Below are positions 1 to 12,600 of a stretch of 64,000 nt of DNA, one piece after another. The stretch is from Diadema setosum (taxonomy: Eukaryota > Echinodermata > Echinoidea > Diadematoida > Diadematidae). Position numbers and translations under genes: made by a program. Numbering within the stretch: the first letter of the stretch is position 1; each line of letters opens with the position of its first letter. The notes under the pieces are model-generated. The model did not search any database. It had not been told where the DNA came from and saw nothing but the letters and a program-made list of their open reading frames with translations. The stretch lies in the NCBI GenBank assembly GCA_033980235.1, contig CM067067.1:29162451-29226450 (forward strand). The letters are read 5' to 3'.

Positions 1-10
1 TGGGTTGAAC

Positions 11-16
11 TTTATT
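11..16 (-). promoter_or_regulatory. RALBP1 polyadenylation signal
   Basis: The minus strand reads AATAAA, 105 bases past the RALBP1 stop codon. Cleavage would fall at or just beyond position 1, so the 3' UTR would be about 120 bases. Confidence 0.7.
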
Positions 17-120
17 GTCATTACGAACTATTAGCTAGAGAATGGAACGAGAAGAGTTTGGGTGACTCACTGAATGGTGACAAATATCTAGTCTCTACCA
101 AATCTTAGATCAACATCATT

Positions 121-528
121 TCACAAAGCAGTTTCTTCCACATGTCTTTCTGTGCCTTTCTGCACATCTTGATTCACTACAGCAGCTGGCTCAGAATCCA
201 CTTCCCCCTCATCCTTGACAGCCTCTGAGCTCGCATTGGAGTTCATGTTTTCATTCTGTATGGTCTTGTGTTTGACGGTGGTGCTATTTTTGAAGGGTTC
301 TGCTGTAGTTTCCTCCTTTGTTTTGTGTGCTGCTTCTGGCTCTTTCTGGTTCGCCTCTGGTTCCTCCTTGAGATCTGTTTCCCTAGCAACCAGCTCCTTC
401 TTGAGACCTGCCTGGGCCAATGCCTCCAGCATCTGGGGCATCTGTTGCTGGAGCTTGATCTGGACCCGCAGCTCTGCACACGCCTCTCGCTCGTTGTGGA
501 TGTTGTAGCTCAGCTGCATATTTTTCCT
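121..528 (-). CDS. RALBP1: RALBP1 exon 15 (terminal coding exon)
   Basis: Residues 616-750 and the TGA stop (121-123). Begins MQLSYNIHNEREACAELRVQ, matching vertebrate NHLNQAIHEEREAIIELRVQ, then a charged Glu/Lys/Ala tail without a recognisable domain. Acceptor catatcag. The 3' UTR continues to about position 1. Confidence 0.94.
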   Translation of the reverse strand, partial: RKNMQLSYNIHNEREACAELRVQIKLQQQMPQMLEALAQAGLKKELVARETDLKEEPEANQKEPEAAHKTKEETTAEPFKNSTTVKHKTIQNENMNSNASSEAVKDEGEVDSEPAAVVNQDVQKGTERHVEETAL

Positions 529-3500
529 CTGATATGATATGTATGCATATCAATACATAACAAAATAAACCACACAGTACACAAACAATTTAAATTTGCA
601 ATAATACAATAATCTGAAACAACATGTCATGATAGTCAAGCAACAAGGGCATTTTCACTTGCTATTAATACCTACCAATGTGCACTAAACAGGACAGCAT
701 GAAGCTATATGTGCATGTATACTATACCTAAAATCAGCTGCAATTCACAAACTGTTATTTCTGATTTAGAGGACCTCCAATACATTTCAACGCAGACATT
801 CTGTCTGTGATACAACAAACGATAAACTATTGTAATCAGAGCTTACAGCTCATGCTGTAGTACTAATTCAAGTGTGAAATCATACATTGCACAATTTCTA
901 TCTTCACAGTCACTGCTGGATGAGAAGACTACTAGAGTTTATGATGTCACATGCGTACAACGATATAAGGAAAATATAAAGCGAATTTCACAAAATGTTA
1001 CTTTTTGAAAAAAGTACACATTTCCTTGACTCGTCACAGACGTATGTTAAGGGTAATATTATTCCCCCTTGCGTTCTGAAAGAGGAAGTCAAGTGTTTTT
1101 TTATTATACGAGAAAAGTGAAAATATCTTGAATTTTCCTTATACTTTTTTTATATCGTTGTACACATATGACATCACAACCTGTAATAGTCTTCTCATCC
1201 AGCAGTGACTAAGTAGAAAGTTCAAAAATTCATAACTTTTAAACGAATTGTCCGGTTTTCCTCAAACTCTTGCTGATGTGTTCTATCAATATTGCTGCAT
1301 TCACTCAATCCACATGTGTGTGAAGGTGAACTTGTCCTTTAAGTATGGAAATATGGTTGGATGCCATCTTTAATTTCAATCCAATAATGCAAGGATAAAA
1401 AAATAAATGGAGCAATCTTTATTAATATTACTAGTCTTTTTTTTTAGTTTTTATGGTTAAGGATGGAAATTTGAGGTGAACAGTAACAGAGACATGAAAG
1501 TATATACAAATTTTGTCGAAAAGCTGCAATGAAGAATATACACTGAAAGTTTATACTTTCTAGCTTATTTTACATCCACTTCCTTTCATCTATCTTAATT
1601 ATCATATTAAGGACTATCAAATTCATCTACCAAATAAATGACATCCCTGAAATCCCCTTCAAATCTGTTGATGAATATCTGTTATCTTGTTTGAAATTTT
1701 CTATGAGAAGTCACAATGCTACCTACCTTTAATTCCTCATTTTCCCTGATAAGTCCTTCCAGTATTTTGTGCAGCTCTTCTTCATCTTCCTGAGGATTCA
1801 CAATGTTAAGGAAACTATAAGTGTCAATTTGTGTAACAACTGGTCAATAAAATAGGGGGGGGGGGGTTCATCTGAGCTTCAAGGTACATTTGACCTTGAC
1901 GTAGTCTCCCATACATGTCATTCGAGAGTACGCTGTATGTCATTATAAATATTGCAATATCCTATGCCTCACAAATAATTGACCCTTAACGCAAGTTACT
2001 ATTACTACTGGCATGAATATTGGTTATGAAAACTTGTGTTCAACCAAACTATGATTTTGTGTATAACATTTAATAATTGTTTGAGCATCATACCAGCAAC
2101 TTGACAAGTTATTCAGATGCTTGCAGCAAGGACTGGTGTTTGCTTCGAGGAAATTATTGGGAAAGTGACACATTAAAAAATTGGTAATTTGTAATTGATG
2201 GACAATGCCGTTCAAAATCTCTGACGTAGTTTTAGTAATGAGAGTTGATTGATGTATTTCCAATATTTGAGGTTAAAAAGAGTTCAGTATGATCTTGCTT
2301 TCATCACGTGAACAAGTGGCATTTAATAAAAGACACAAAAACTCGCTCACGATCATGTATAAAAAAAGAGAGAATTATTACACCCCGCAGTCTTCATCAT
2401 ACAGTCATTTATAAAACTTAGTGTATGAAGCAGTTTCCTTGTACAGGATGTGTGGTAAGCCTTTTTTGTATACAGAAGTGGGGGAAGAAAAGGTTTATGA
2501 ATTATCTTTAGAATATTACAGCCACTTTGTCAGATGAATGCCCTGCGGTAAACTTGGTAGCAAACCATGATAAATCCTAATTATGTTTTTTTCAAATCAG
2601 CCCTTAATGTCCTCCTTGCTATTTGTCACTCCTTCCTAAATGCAACAGCATGCAGTTAAGGATACACTCTCACTGCTGCTCTCTGATGCTGCCGAGCTGT
2701 CAATGCTGTCCACTGATGCACCTCTCCTTCGTGCTGCCTGCTTGGCTTCAGTGATGGCTGACTGTAGCCTTGCAATTTCCTGCTGCTCAGCCTCAATGCG
2801 CTTCTGGAGATCATTGCGAATGTTCATGAGCTCTTCCTTCTCAGCTACCACCTCAGCTTGGGAGAGGAGCAGCAGCTTCACCATCTCTGTCATGGGAGAA
2901 ATCGACAGAGGCCTGATAATAGCAATGCACACCTCTTAGCAATACACATCTCATGTGCCCCATACAATCATGAAACTTATGCCAAGGAAGTAAAGGCCTG
3001 CAAGAATCTCTGATGTCAACAAAAGTAAGTTCCCAGAGAGAAAACATTTTAAAAACAATATGACTTCATGACTTAGCTTTTAGACAAGATTCTTATAACA
3101 ATCAGACTTGGTGGCACAATTTTGTACTTGAGTAAGAATATTTCCTGGATTTGATAAACACAGCTGATATTAATGTAACCCACCAGTCTACATGAATCTT
3201 TTCAAAACCTGCACTCTATATAAACACATAGGAAGTGATAAGCTCTTTTGCACCAGATTTGACGGATAACTGATTCATTACTTTTACTTACTCCTTCAGA
3301 TTTCTATCTGGTCAAGACACGTTCAACAGATTATGTCACATGTAAGTAAACCAGACATGAACATGAAATATAAATATTCCAACTCTTGAGGGTTTATAGT
3401 GTGTATTCCTCATATGAATAGAGGAAGCATCTACTGCACATGTCTTCTCACCTAGATCAGGTTCTGCAGACTCATTCACACTATCCTCAACCTTGGTTCT

Positions 3501-6500
3501 CTCTTCAGCCTCTTCTTTGATTTCTTCTGGTGGTTCCTTCTCTTCCTGTGTCTCCTCAGCCTTGTTACCATCTACTTCTGTTTGTTCTGGTGCACTGGAA
3601 GCTTCTTCATTACTCGCCTTCTCCTCAGTTTCCACATTTGATTCTGAAACAAATTTACCCCAAAAATTCACGCATTTCCCTCCTCTTGATTTGTCTAGGA
3701 ATGGCATCCCGTAGCACACTGGCATGCACATTCTCCTAACTGAGATTTCACTTGCATTTAACATTAAGATGTGATGAAATCCTTGAATTAAAGGGGAGGG
3801 CTAGTAACCGATCAGTGGGAATCAGTAGGAATACTCAGGGATGATTGTTCCAATCCTTGTGGGATTCATTTAAGAGTACATTACATATCTACTGTTGTGT
3901 GAAAATTATTTGCTTCAGAACGGTCTCATATTCAAGTAATATGCAGATTAATGCCCCGTCACTGACCAGGGACGCTAACCTGGAAACATTAAACTGCACA
4001 TTACTTGAATATGAGACCATTCTGAAGCAAAACATTTTCACACAACAATAGATATATGATGTACTCCTAAATGAATCCCACAAGGATTGGAGCAATCACC
4101 CTCCAGCATTCCCACTGATTCCCACTGTTCAGTTACTAGCCTTCCCCTTTAAGTTTTAACTGCCATGGACATTTACCAATAGCTGACTTTGGAATTTAAG
4201 GTGCAGTGAGATATACAGGAGGGTAAACTCTTGATAAATAGCTTGCTCCTGGATAGGTGACCATTTTGCTAGTGATAGTTGGACAAGCAGGAAATTGTAA
4301 TAGGAATATTGCCATTACATTGATTAATTTTACTTTCTCTATGGTAAAGCTTTAACAAGCCTGCTTAGCTTCAATTTGTATCATTACGATGAAAGGCATC
4401 ACAACAAAATCTCAGCAAAATCCATACGAAGTTTATTACTAAACATAGCAGGGCACAATTTCAATGAGCTTAATGTCAGCTGAATTGGCAAATTCCAATT
4501 AATTGCTGTATTTGTGTACCTCAGAGCTAATATTTGGGATACGAATGAAGACAATGCCAAAGATACCGACTGGAGGCAGTAGTGTATAATCTGTAATCGG
4601 TAGAGTTCTGAGATCTCACTGGAAGACCATACAGACAAACTCATGTTGGACAATGAAAGACCATGGAGGAAACTCCTCCCCTCTTCCAAAAAATAGATAA
4701 GCAAGAGTACTAATTCAGGGTCAATATTTTCACTTTGCCTCCCTCAGTGAAAATCTGTTTTTCGACTTTGGACTTTACATACAGCCATCTCCTTTCAACT
4801 ATTTTGAAACTTACCAGCTGGCACATGTTCCTTGTTAGTCTGCTTGCTGGTCTCTGGAGGAAGAGACACACCCTTGGCTGGAGATTTCTCCTTGGATACC
4901 ACCTTGGCCTCTTTCCCCTCCATCTCTTTCTCTTTAGCTGCTAGCCTCGTCTCAGACACTCTTCTACTAACTCGCAACTGGATGACAATTTGGGAGAGGA
5001 CACCAAGGAAGACAACACAGAGATCAGGACTACATGTACAGTTGTACACAAATTCTCAAGAGAGAAATTCTACATGGAAATATTTGATTCTTATGAAAAA
5101 AAAAAAATGTATATCAAAATTATCAAATGACAGAAAGTTCTTTAAAATATGTTAAATCACTATCCTGTCAATGCACACAAGTAAACATCAACATATTCAA
5201 CTATTCAAAAAATATAAACACATTACAAGATATTTTTGTTTTTTAACTGCGATCTTACATTGTAAGTTTCAGTACTTCATCACAATCTTCAATATTCCTC
5301 CTCATTCTAGATTTAAAAAGATGTGAAGGTGCCTGTCTAGATCCAAAATTTCACTTTTTAGGGAATTAGCAATATTTTGAACACTGCCATTTTTAATGTC
5401 TTGTTTTATTTACATTCTAAACCATTCTAAAGAAATTTCTCTCACACTTCAAGAAGCCCATTATTTAATTTCACATTTACTCTTCTGATATTAATGTCAT
5501 CTACATAACATGAAACCTAATGGAACATAAAAGGCAAAAACTGCAACTTTCTTTAATTCTAATAAGGAGGTCATCCTTCCGGCATGATGTGCAAAAGTAG
5601 GCTGTTCCCTACATGTAATATTGAAAGCAATCAACTAATATTAGCCCACATTTGTGGAGTAACTTACCTTCCTCTTGAGCTGAGTGACCACTCTTTGTAC
5701 TTCCCATAAATGGTCTTCAGTGCTCTGTAATCAGTCACAACAACATGTGGAAAAATTTACAATGTTTTAGCAAGAATCAAATATGCATGCCACTCTTTTT
5801 GGCCACAAAACTGCAGAACAATTCTCGACAACTTGGAACAAGCATGGCAAATTTTTACTAAGTGTTTATTACAAGAAACAATCTTCAATCATTGTGCTAC
5901 ACATGGGTCAAATGATTACCATGATTTCTATCAATAACACCTATGATTCTTACCTTGTCTTCTGTCTGTCTCATCATGATTGTGACAGAAACACTTAAAA
6001 TTTACAGAGAATGTACCGTCAGTTGAAATAAATCATCTGTGCTGAACAGACGTATTCACTCCTTTCAGAATCATCAGCAGATTATTTTTGAACCTAGCAT
6101 GACTCATAATCTGCACGTGTTAGAAACATGACTGCAGCTAATTTCTCCTGGCATTACATGTATGTTTCAATGTCAACAAAAATCTTCAGCTAGATACTTG
6201 TCTCTCATGTTGTCAGCATAGAATCACACATAATCCTTTGTTCAGAATTCACCATTAAAGGCTGCCCAAGGATATGGGAAATCACTTCAAGGAAGAGCAA
6301 ACTTTCCCTCCATTCATTTTCCCAGCATTAAGTTACAGATCAAGAGAATAAATCCAATGTAAGGCTTCCATTTGTTATTCCACATTAAGACAAAACTTAG
6401 ACACTCATATCACTGAAATATTCCTTTTTTTTTTTCAAGAGTGAGACCCAAAGTATGTAACTGAAAGTATGTAATTAAAGTTTTATCAGGATGTCATTTT

Positions 6501-6554
6501 ACCTGCGTTATCAGGATAAATTTACTGGCAAAACCTCTGGTTCTTAAATGTTGT

Positions 6555-6627
<73 letters not shown>

Positions 6628-9600
6628 CTATCATCATCATCATATAGGAATCTCCATACCTATTGTACGACTGAATATTCACACTTTTTTTTTTTTGGAG
6701 AGGATATATTTTTCAAATGAGATTTTCCTTATAAAATTACACTAGGGCTTTAAGAACCTTGATTGATTCTTGCAACAACTTTAGAAGTCATGAGTATTAT
6801 CTATCCAAATTTAGAAAACCACTGGAAGTGGCACGGTAAGACACATCTGTGCATGAAATCTTAAACCTAACATGATGTTATCTTTCAGTTTAAACATTCT
6901 AGTCAATTTAATCCATTTCTTTCCTCTGACAACATATTTGATATCCATAGCACAAGACAACAGGAAGGAAACAATGCTGATTCATCTATCAACTTAGGAT
7001 TGAAAGACGTTTCTCTTTATGTTGATTGTGTAAAGTCCTCACTTGAAACATCATATTTTGGATAAGATTAGTGTATTACATTGCAGTTCCTTCATATAAG
7101 GGTGGAGCACCTGACTTACAAAAGAATGCTTACGCTGCCAAGGGTAAGAAACAAGACAGTATTCACAGAATAGGGTTTATGGATAATACAAGTTGTAAGC
7201 AAGTGAATCCAGCTATTTTCAAAGAGCCAACCAAACTCGAAGAAAAACCTCTACAAAGATTTGATGTATATATAATCAAAGCATAAACTTTGATTCAAGC
7301 TTATACCCTGTGCACCAGGATTCAGGCCCAGTATTTGTTAAAATATCTCTGTCCCTATTAAAGACTGTAAGTCTTTCAGAGGAGTCACGATAAAATCCAG
7401 CTGACAGGAATGATGGGGGGGGGGGGGGGTATGAGGCAGACAAAAGGAAGGAACATAGAGTTGTTTCTAACTCTCATATCTTTGAAAATTAAAAAACCAT
7501 CAAGTGTAATGCCTGGAATTAAACACCTGCTACACATGCATTTACCTTGTGAGCTACGCCGTGGTTCAGGTCTTCGTGCATCTTGGCAAGAATGGTTTCA
7601 TGTCGCAGCAATTCATCTTCAATTTCTCTGCAATGACAGCAAAATAACAGATCACCAGTACTTAAGCATTTCAAGTTGTCCTGAATATTAAGTATTGTAG
7701 AGGAGTTGATTCATGGCATGATTCTGCATTACTCATATTTTCATGCTCTCAAAGGGTATTTGTATTGGGGTTTTGCACAATGGCATGTTTGTCTCTTCCT
7801 TTTGAATGAAATACATTCTCTCAAACAAGTTACCTCTGTAAGACTAAATAATAATAATTACTGATTCAATGATCCTGATGATAATCCAAAAAACACTAAC
7901 TTGTAATCAAAACAGAAGTGTTAATAAAACATTCCAAACAACTAATGCCATACAATGTATATTTTGCTGACACAAGTTTTCACAAATTGTGACTGGTACA
8001 ACAACATTGCTGGTGACTGAATTTGTGATTAAGAACCATGATGACAAGCATGAACATATCACAGTTTTTATACCGAGTACTTATTCTGTATACAGTAGCA
8101 TAGGTACTGCCTGAATAGAGTGGATGTTGTACTTGTCGGATACCATGTTGTCGATTTCACAAATATCATTTGGCGTACAAATCTGCAAAAACAACTCCAT
8201 CCTGACATATACTGCATATACTATTCTATGCATATCTGGCTGTATGTAAGAAAAAGTGCATCTCGCACTTACGCAGGGACTGGTGAATCTGTCGGGCAAG
8301 GAACACATGCACACATTGCTATGATAATGAGTACTCACGCAGTAGTTTCTGGCATCTCAAACACACTGCCTGGAATCCACTCAAGTGGCTTGGGGCACCT
8401 AATACAGTAAAAACAAATTATATATTATCATGTCGCAAATAGTCCATGAGTGAAAAAGCTATTTAAGTTCTTTTCTCTAAAAACACAATACCTGAAAAGT
8501 ACCCTATCAATATGATTGCACAGATAAAGGTACACCTAATCTAACATTGTTGCAGAGTTGTGAATTCAGTAGTCATATGTTTATCTGCTATCAACTCCAA
8601 AATACATGGAGGTAGATGTTATTTATGAATTAAACTTCCTGCGACTGGAAATTGTCAAGCATCATAATCCTTCTTTCAACAAAATAACTTTCTTCAGATT
8701 TGAGAATAACCATTGTTTCATATCAGATCCATCTGGGTCTCTCATTGTAATAATTACAAACTGCATGACTGAGTGCTGTACAAGCATACAAACTGCCTGG
8801 TGAAATTATTGCACAGTTAAAATATCGATGTGTTAATGTAACAGATAATGAACAATTCACAAATTTCCTTTTACAAAATACAGAAATTATGACATCTAAA
8901 CAACATTACATGAAGAACTAAAATGGTGTCAACACATTTGTTGACGATTCAACTATCAAAGGCAAATAGGCTTATGACCAAGAAATCTACTATGAGAGGC
9001 CCACTCGACCTCATTTTTGACGACCAATTCATATTCAGATGATCACAATCTATTGATGACAGTCTACATGCCAAATATTGTTCAGTATGTTCATTTGGTT
9101 TCACACATTTATGTTTGTGTGTGTGTGTGTGTGTTTGTGTGTGTGTATGTGTGTGCGTGGAGTACATTTTCCTTGACTTTGTGAACAAAACCTTCATAAA
9201 GTCATTATTCTGCAAAACAGAAGCACACCACACTGTAGCTTTTTTTTTTTTTATTATTACTTTCGGTAAATGTCAATGTTTAAATCTATTTTCACATGTG
9301 TAGCATTGGAAAGCTATGGACAATTATTGGGCCATACATTCCCAGTAATAATTCGAGCACAAATACATACTATATGGCCTGAAACCACAGCCAATGAACA
9401 CATGCTTTACAGATCAACAATGCAGCACATTTGCATACTATCTATAAAGTTGATCAGAGGTGACATTATATCACACACTTACTCACTGAACATAAACTGC
9501 TTCTCTGAAACCAAGTCTATAAATAGACTCTTTGAATGACTCCTAATAAAGGATGTATCAGTGGGTGATTCACTCCTTGCCAAGAATATTCAGATTATCC

Positions 9601-12600
9601 ATTTTCTTGTTAAGACAAAGGTTTGACTTTCAGCCAAAATGATAACCTTTGTTACAAACTGCTATCAACTTTTTTTTTTTTTTAATCGGGAAGACATGAG
9701 AGAGAAAGAAAGATAGAGAGAGAGAGGGAGGGAGATATATATATATATACAAGGGCAGACAGAAAAAAGAGCTAGACAGACAGCTAGGTAGAGAGAGAGA
9801 GAAAGAAAGGAGGAATATGGAGGGAAACAGAGAGTGAGAGATGGAGAGAGAAACTAATCATCTCATCAATCATGTGAAGCGTTAAATGTGTCTGAGATAT
9901 CAAAAACTGAATTACACTGTATACTACATACGCCATATATATAGCGAGTCTAAATTTTTGCGAATCAGGACTTCCGGATGATTTCGTGAGTGGTTAAATT
10001 CGCGATCGTGGAGTACTGTACTGAACGGAGAAATGTATAAGTGTGCATCACAATCATATCAGGATCAGAGTCATTATTTTTGCGTGTCTTTAATTTCATG
10101 AATAGCACCTGACTCGCGAAATTTGCAAACATAAAAACCTTGTGAAATATTCAGCATATATAGTAAATGTCTTAAGCAGGCAGCTTATACAAAGAGATAT
10201 ATGTACCTACATGGAGAGTTAATCTGTGTTCAACCTCAAAAAACTGTTAATTACACTACCAATAATGACATAGAAACAAAGTACAGACATAATCTACTGC
10301 ACTGCACATGCTCTTATAGTTTTGATATGCTTAATCTTACAAACTAGACATATTTGAATAAAAAGATGTTTTTACTCATAAAGACAGTAAAAAAGAGCAA
10401 AATACTCTAGGTGAGGGCACAGAGGACTTTAAGTGCCTTTGAAGGGTGCCTTAAATCCACCCCTCTCTAAAACAGAAATAAAATGAAATAGAATATTGGT
10501 AGGGGAAACTGTTAGTCTGTTAGTTTAGAGAGGTCATTTAGTCATTAAATGGGGTGTAAGAAGACCTTTCATGGACACCAAGGATGGTATGTAGTTGCTG
10601 ACAACAAAGCCTGCGTGTACGCAGCAGGGAACAAATATCTCATCTTACCCCTTCCCTAAAAGAATTTTGGTGCAGTTCAGACATTGGGATAAACATTGCA
10701 AATCTATAGATGTATTTCAAGTATAATGAGCAAAAGATACACATGACTGGACCTTGTGTATTGATCCATCAAAACTGCAGGAAGGAGGCAAGCTAAGAAA
10801 TGCCACCATTTCCTGCCTTGCAGTTAGTTGCGCACTCTAGTTGGCAAACCAATCACACTCTCTCACCTCTTTAGGACGACATCCCCAAAGAGGCTCCTCC
10901 ACTCCGTGAAGAGGAGGTTCATGGTACGATGGCTGACCCGTAGGGTGGGGCACATGACGATGGACAGGTTCTGGATGGTCATTTTTGTCTCCTCCTTCTG
11001 TCAAGTCGCAGTGGACATGTGCAATAGACGACAACAAAGTAAAAAATGATTTGAAAGCTCTGCATTCTATCAGGTCGCAAAACTCTCTTACAAACCCACA
11101 AATTTTTAAACATAAATAACAGCAGTTTCAATACTTCATATCTGTCCACTGAAATAGGAATATCATGCATATCATTGCACAGTGCACCTTAACTTTGTGA
11201 CCTAAAACTTGAATTTGACATTGAAACAAATACATATAAGCTTATCACTAGTCAAACATTCCCCCCAGCCAAAAAAAAAAAAAAAAAAAAAAAAAAAACG
11301 TATTTCAAATAATACTGATTCAACACAATTACAAACCTTCAAATGAAAGTTAGAGTCCCTCACCATGTTTTACACATGCTCTGTATATGACGCATAGCAG
11401 CCAATTTCTCTGCCCTGCTATCATCACTGGAATCATTCACATGTATCAAAATGGCTGGAATACCTATTATATGTGATTTAATGTGCAGTTACTATTGCTC
11501 TGAATTAGCGTAAGAAGACATACAGAAACATGTGAAATTTGTTTTCTGTTTGAACAAATTTGAATTGTTTAAATAAGCAATACAAAAGATGAAGAAATGC
11601 CACGAAGAGGAGTTTCAGGAATCATTCCAGAGAGACTGCAAACATAAGGGGACTATGTCACAACTTCTGTAAAATCAGTTAGGGGAAAAAATTGTGAATT
11701 GTTATGTTTCCCCTCTTACAAATGTGGGAAAACAATTGGATTTTGTTCCTTTTTTAATATGAAGTGATGTCTATGCTCATAACTCATGAAATTAAAACAT
11801 GTATAGTTCAAGCGACCAAATACATGTAAAATATCATATCCTAAAAGTTACATCTTTAAGATATTATATGGGTGAAATAATGACTGCACATTATTACCAA
11901 CAAAATTATAATGCCAGGTCATGCAGCACCTTCTTTCCTGAATAAAATCCTTCTGCCATTTACCTTTTCCAAAACATGAGCAAGGTGCACCATTAACCAC
12001 GATATGAGTGTGTAATTGCAGGTTGGTAGCTGAGCTAGTATCTTCTTGAACGTCTCTGTCCTGGCTTCAGATTTTGGCAGCCCTTCATTGTGAAAGAAAT
12101 AGAACCAGAATGGAGGAAAAATAGAGAGAGTGTATTTAAAGGGTACCATCAGGTAAGAACTTTACTTCTGTTATATGACAAATACACGACTCATAAGCAT
12201 ATATCATAAACTATTCTCATCTCAAAATTCCTACCCACTCCACAAAAGGACAACTTGTTTTTCAAAACTGAGAAGAACTACCCAATTGCATGACACACAA
12301 GTGCCCTGTTCTGCTATGTTTTATTTTGTTTGTTTGCTTGTTTGTTTTGTTTGTTTTTGTTTTTTAACAACATTGCTAAACTGATGTGTTGACATTGGTG
12401 GCAGGATTTATCTGTGGGTGAATGAATAGGGATGCTTAATTTTGCCTAATCAATTGAATAAGAAGTAAACCTGAGTGTTGAGACTATCACTTTCCAAGAA
12501 CAAACAAAAAACGACAACAACAAAAAAGACTAGTTGCCCACTACCCACCACCAATGTATGCTGGCTTGTTGTCAGAGGTCTGAAAAGTGTACTTTTGTGA

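Noticed and set aside
6494..6745. Open frames coding for poly-His or poly-Met on the two strands
   Set aside because: They are translations of the (TCA)n microsatellite inside a RALBP1 intron.
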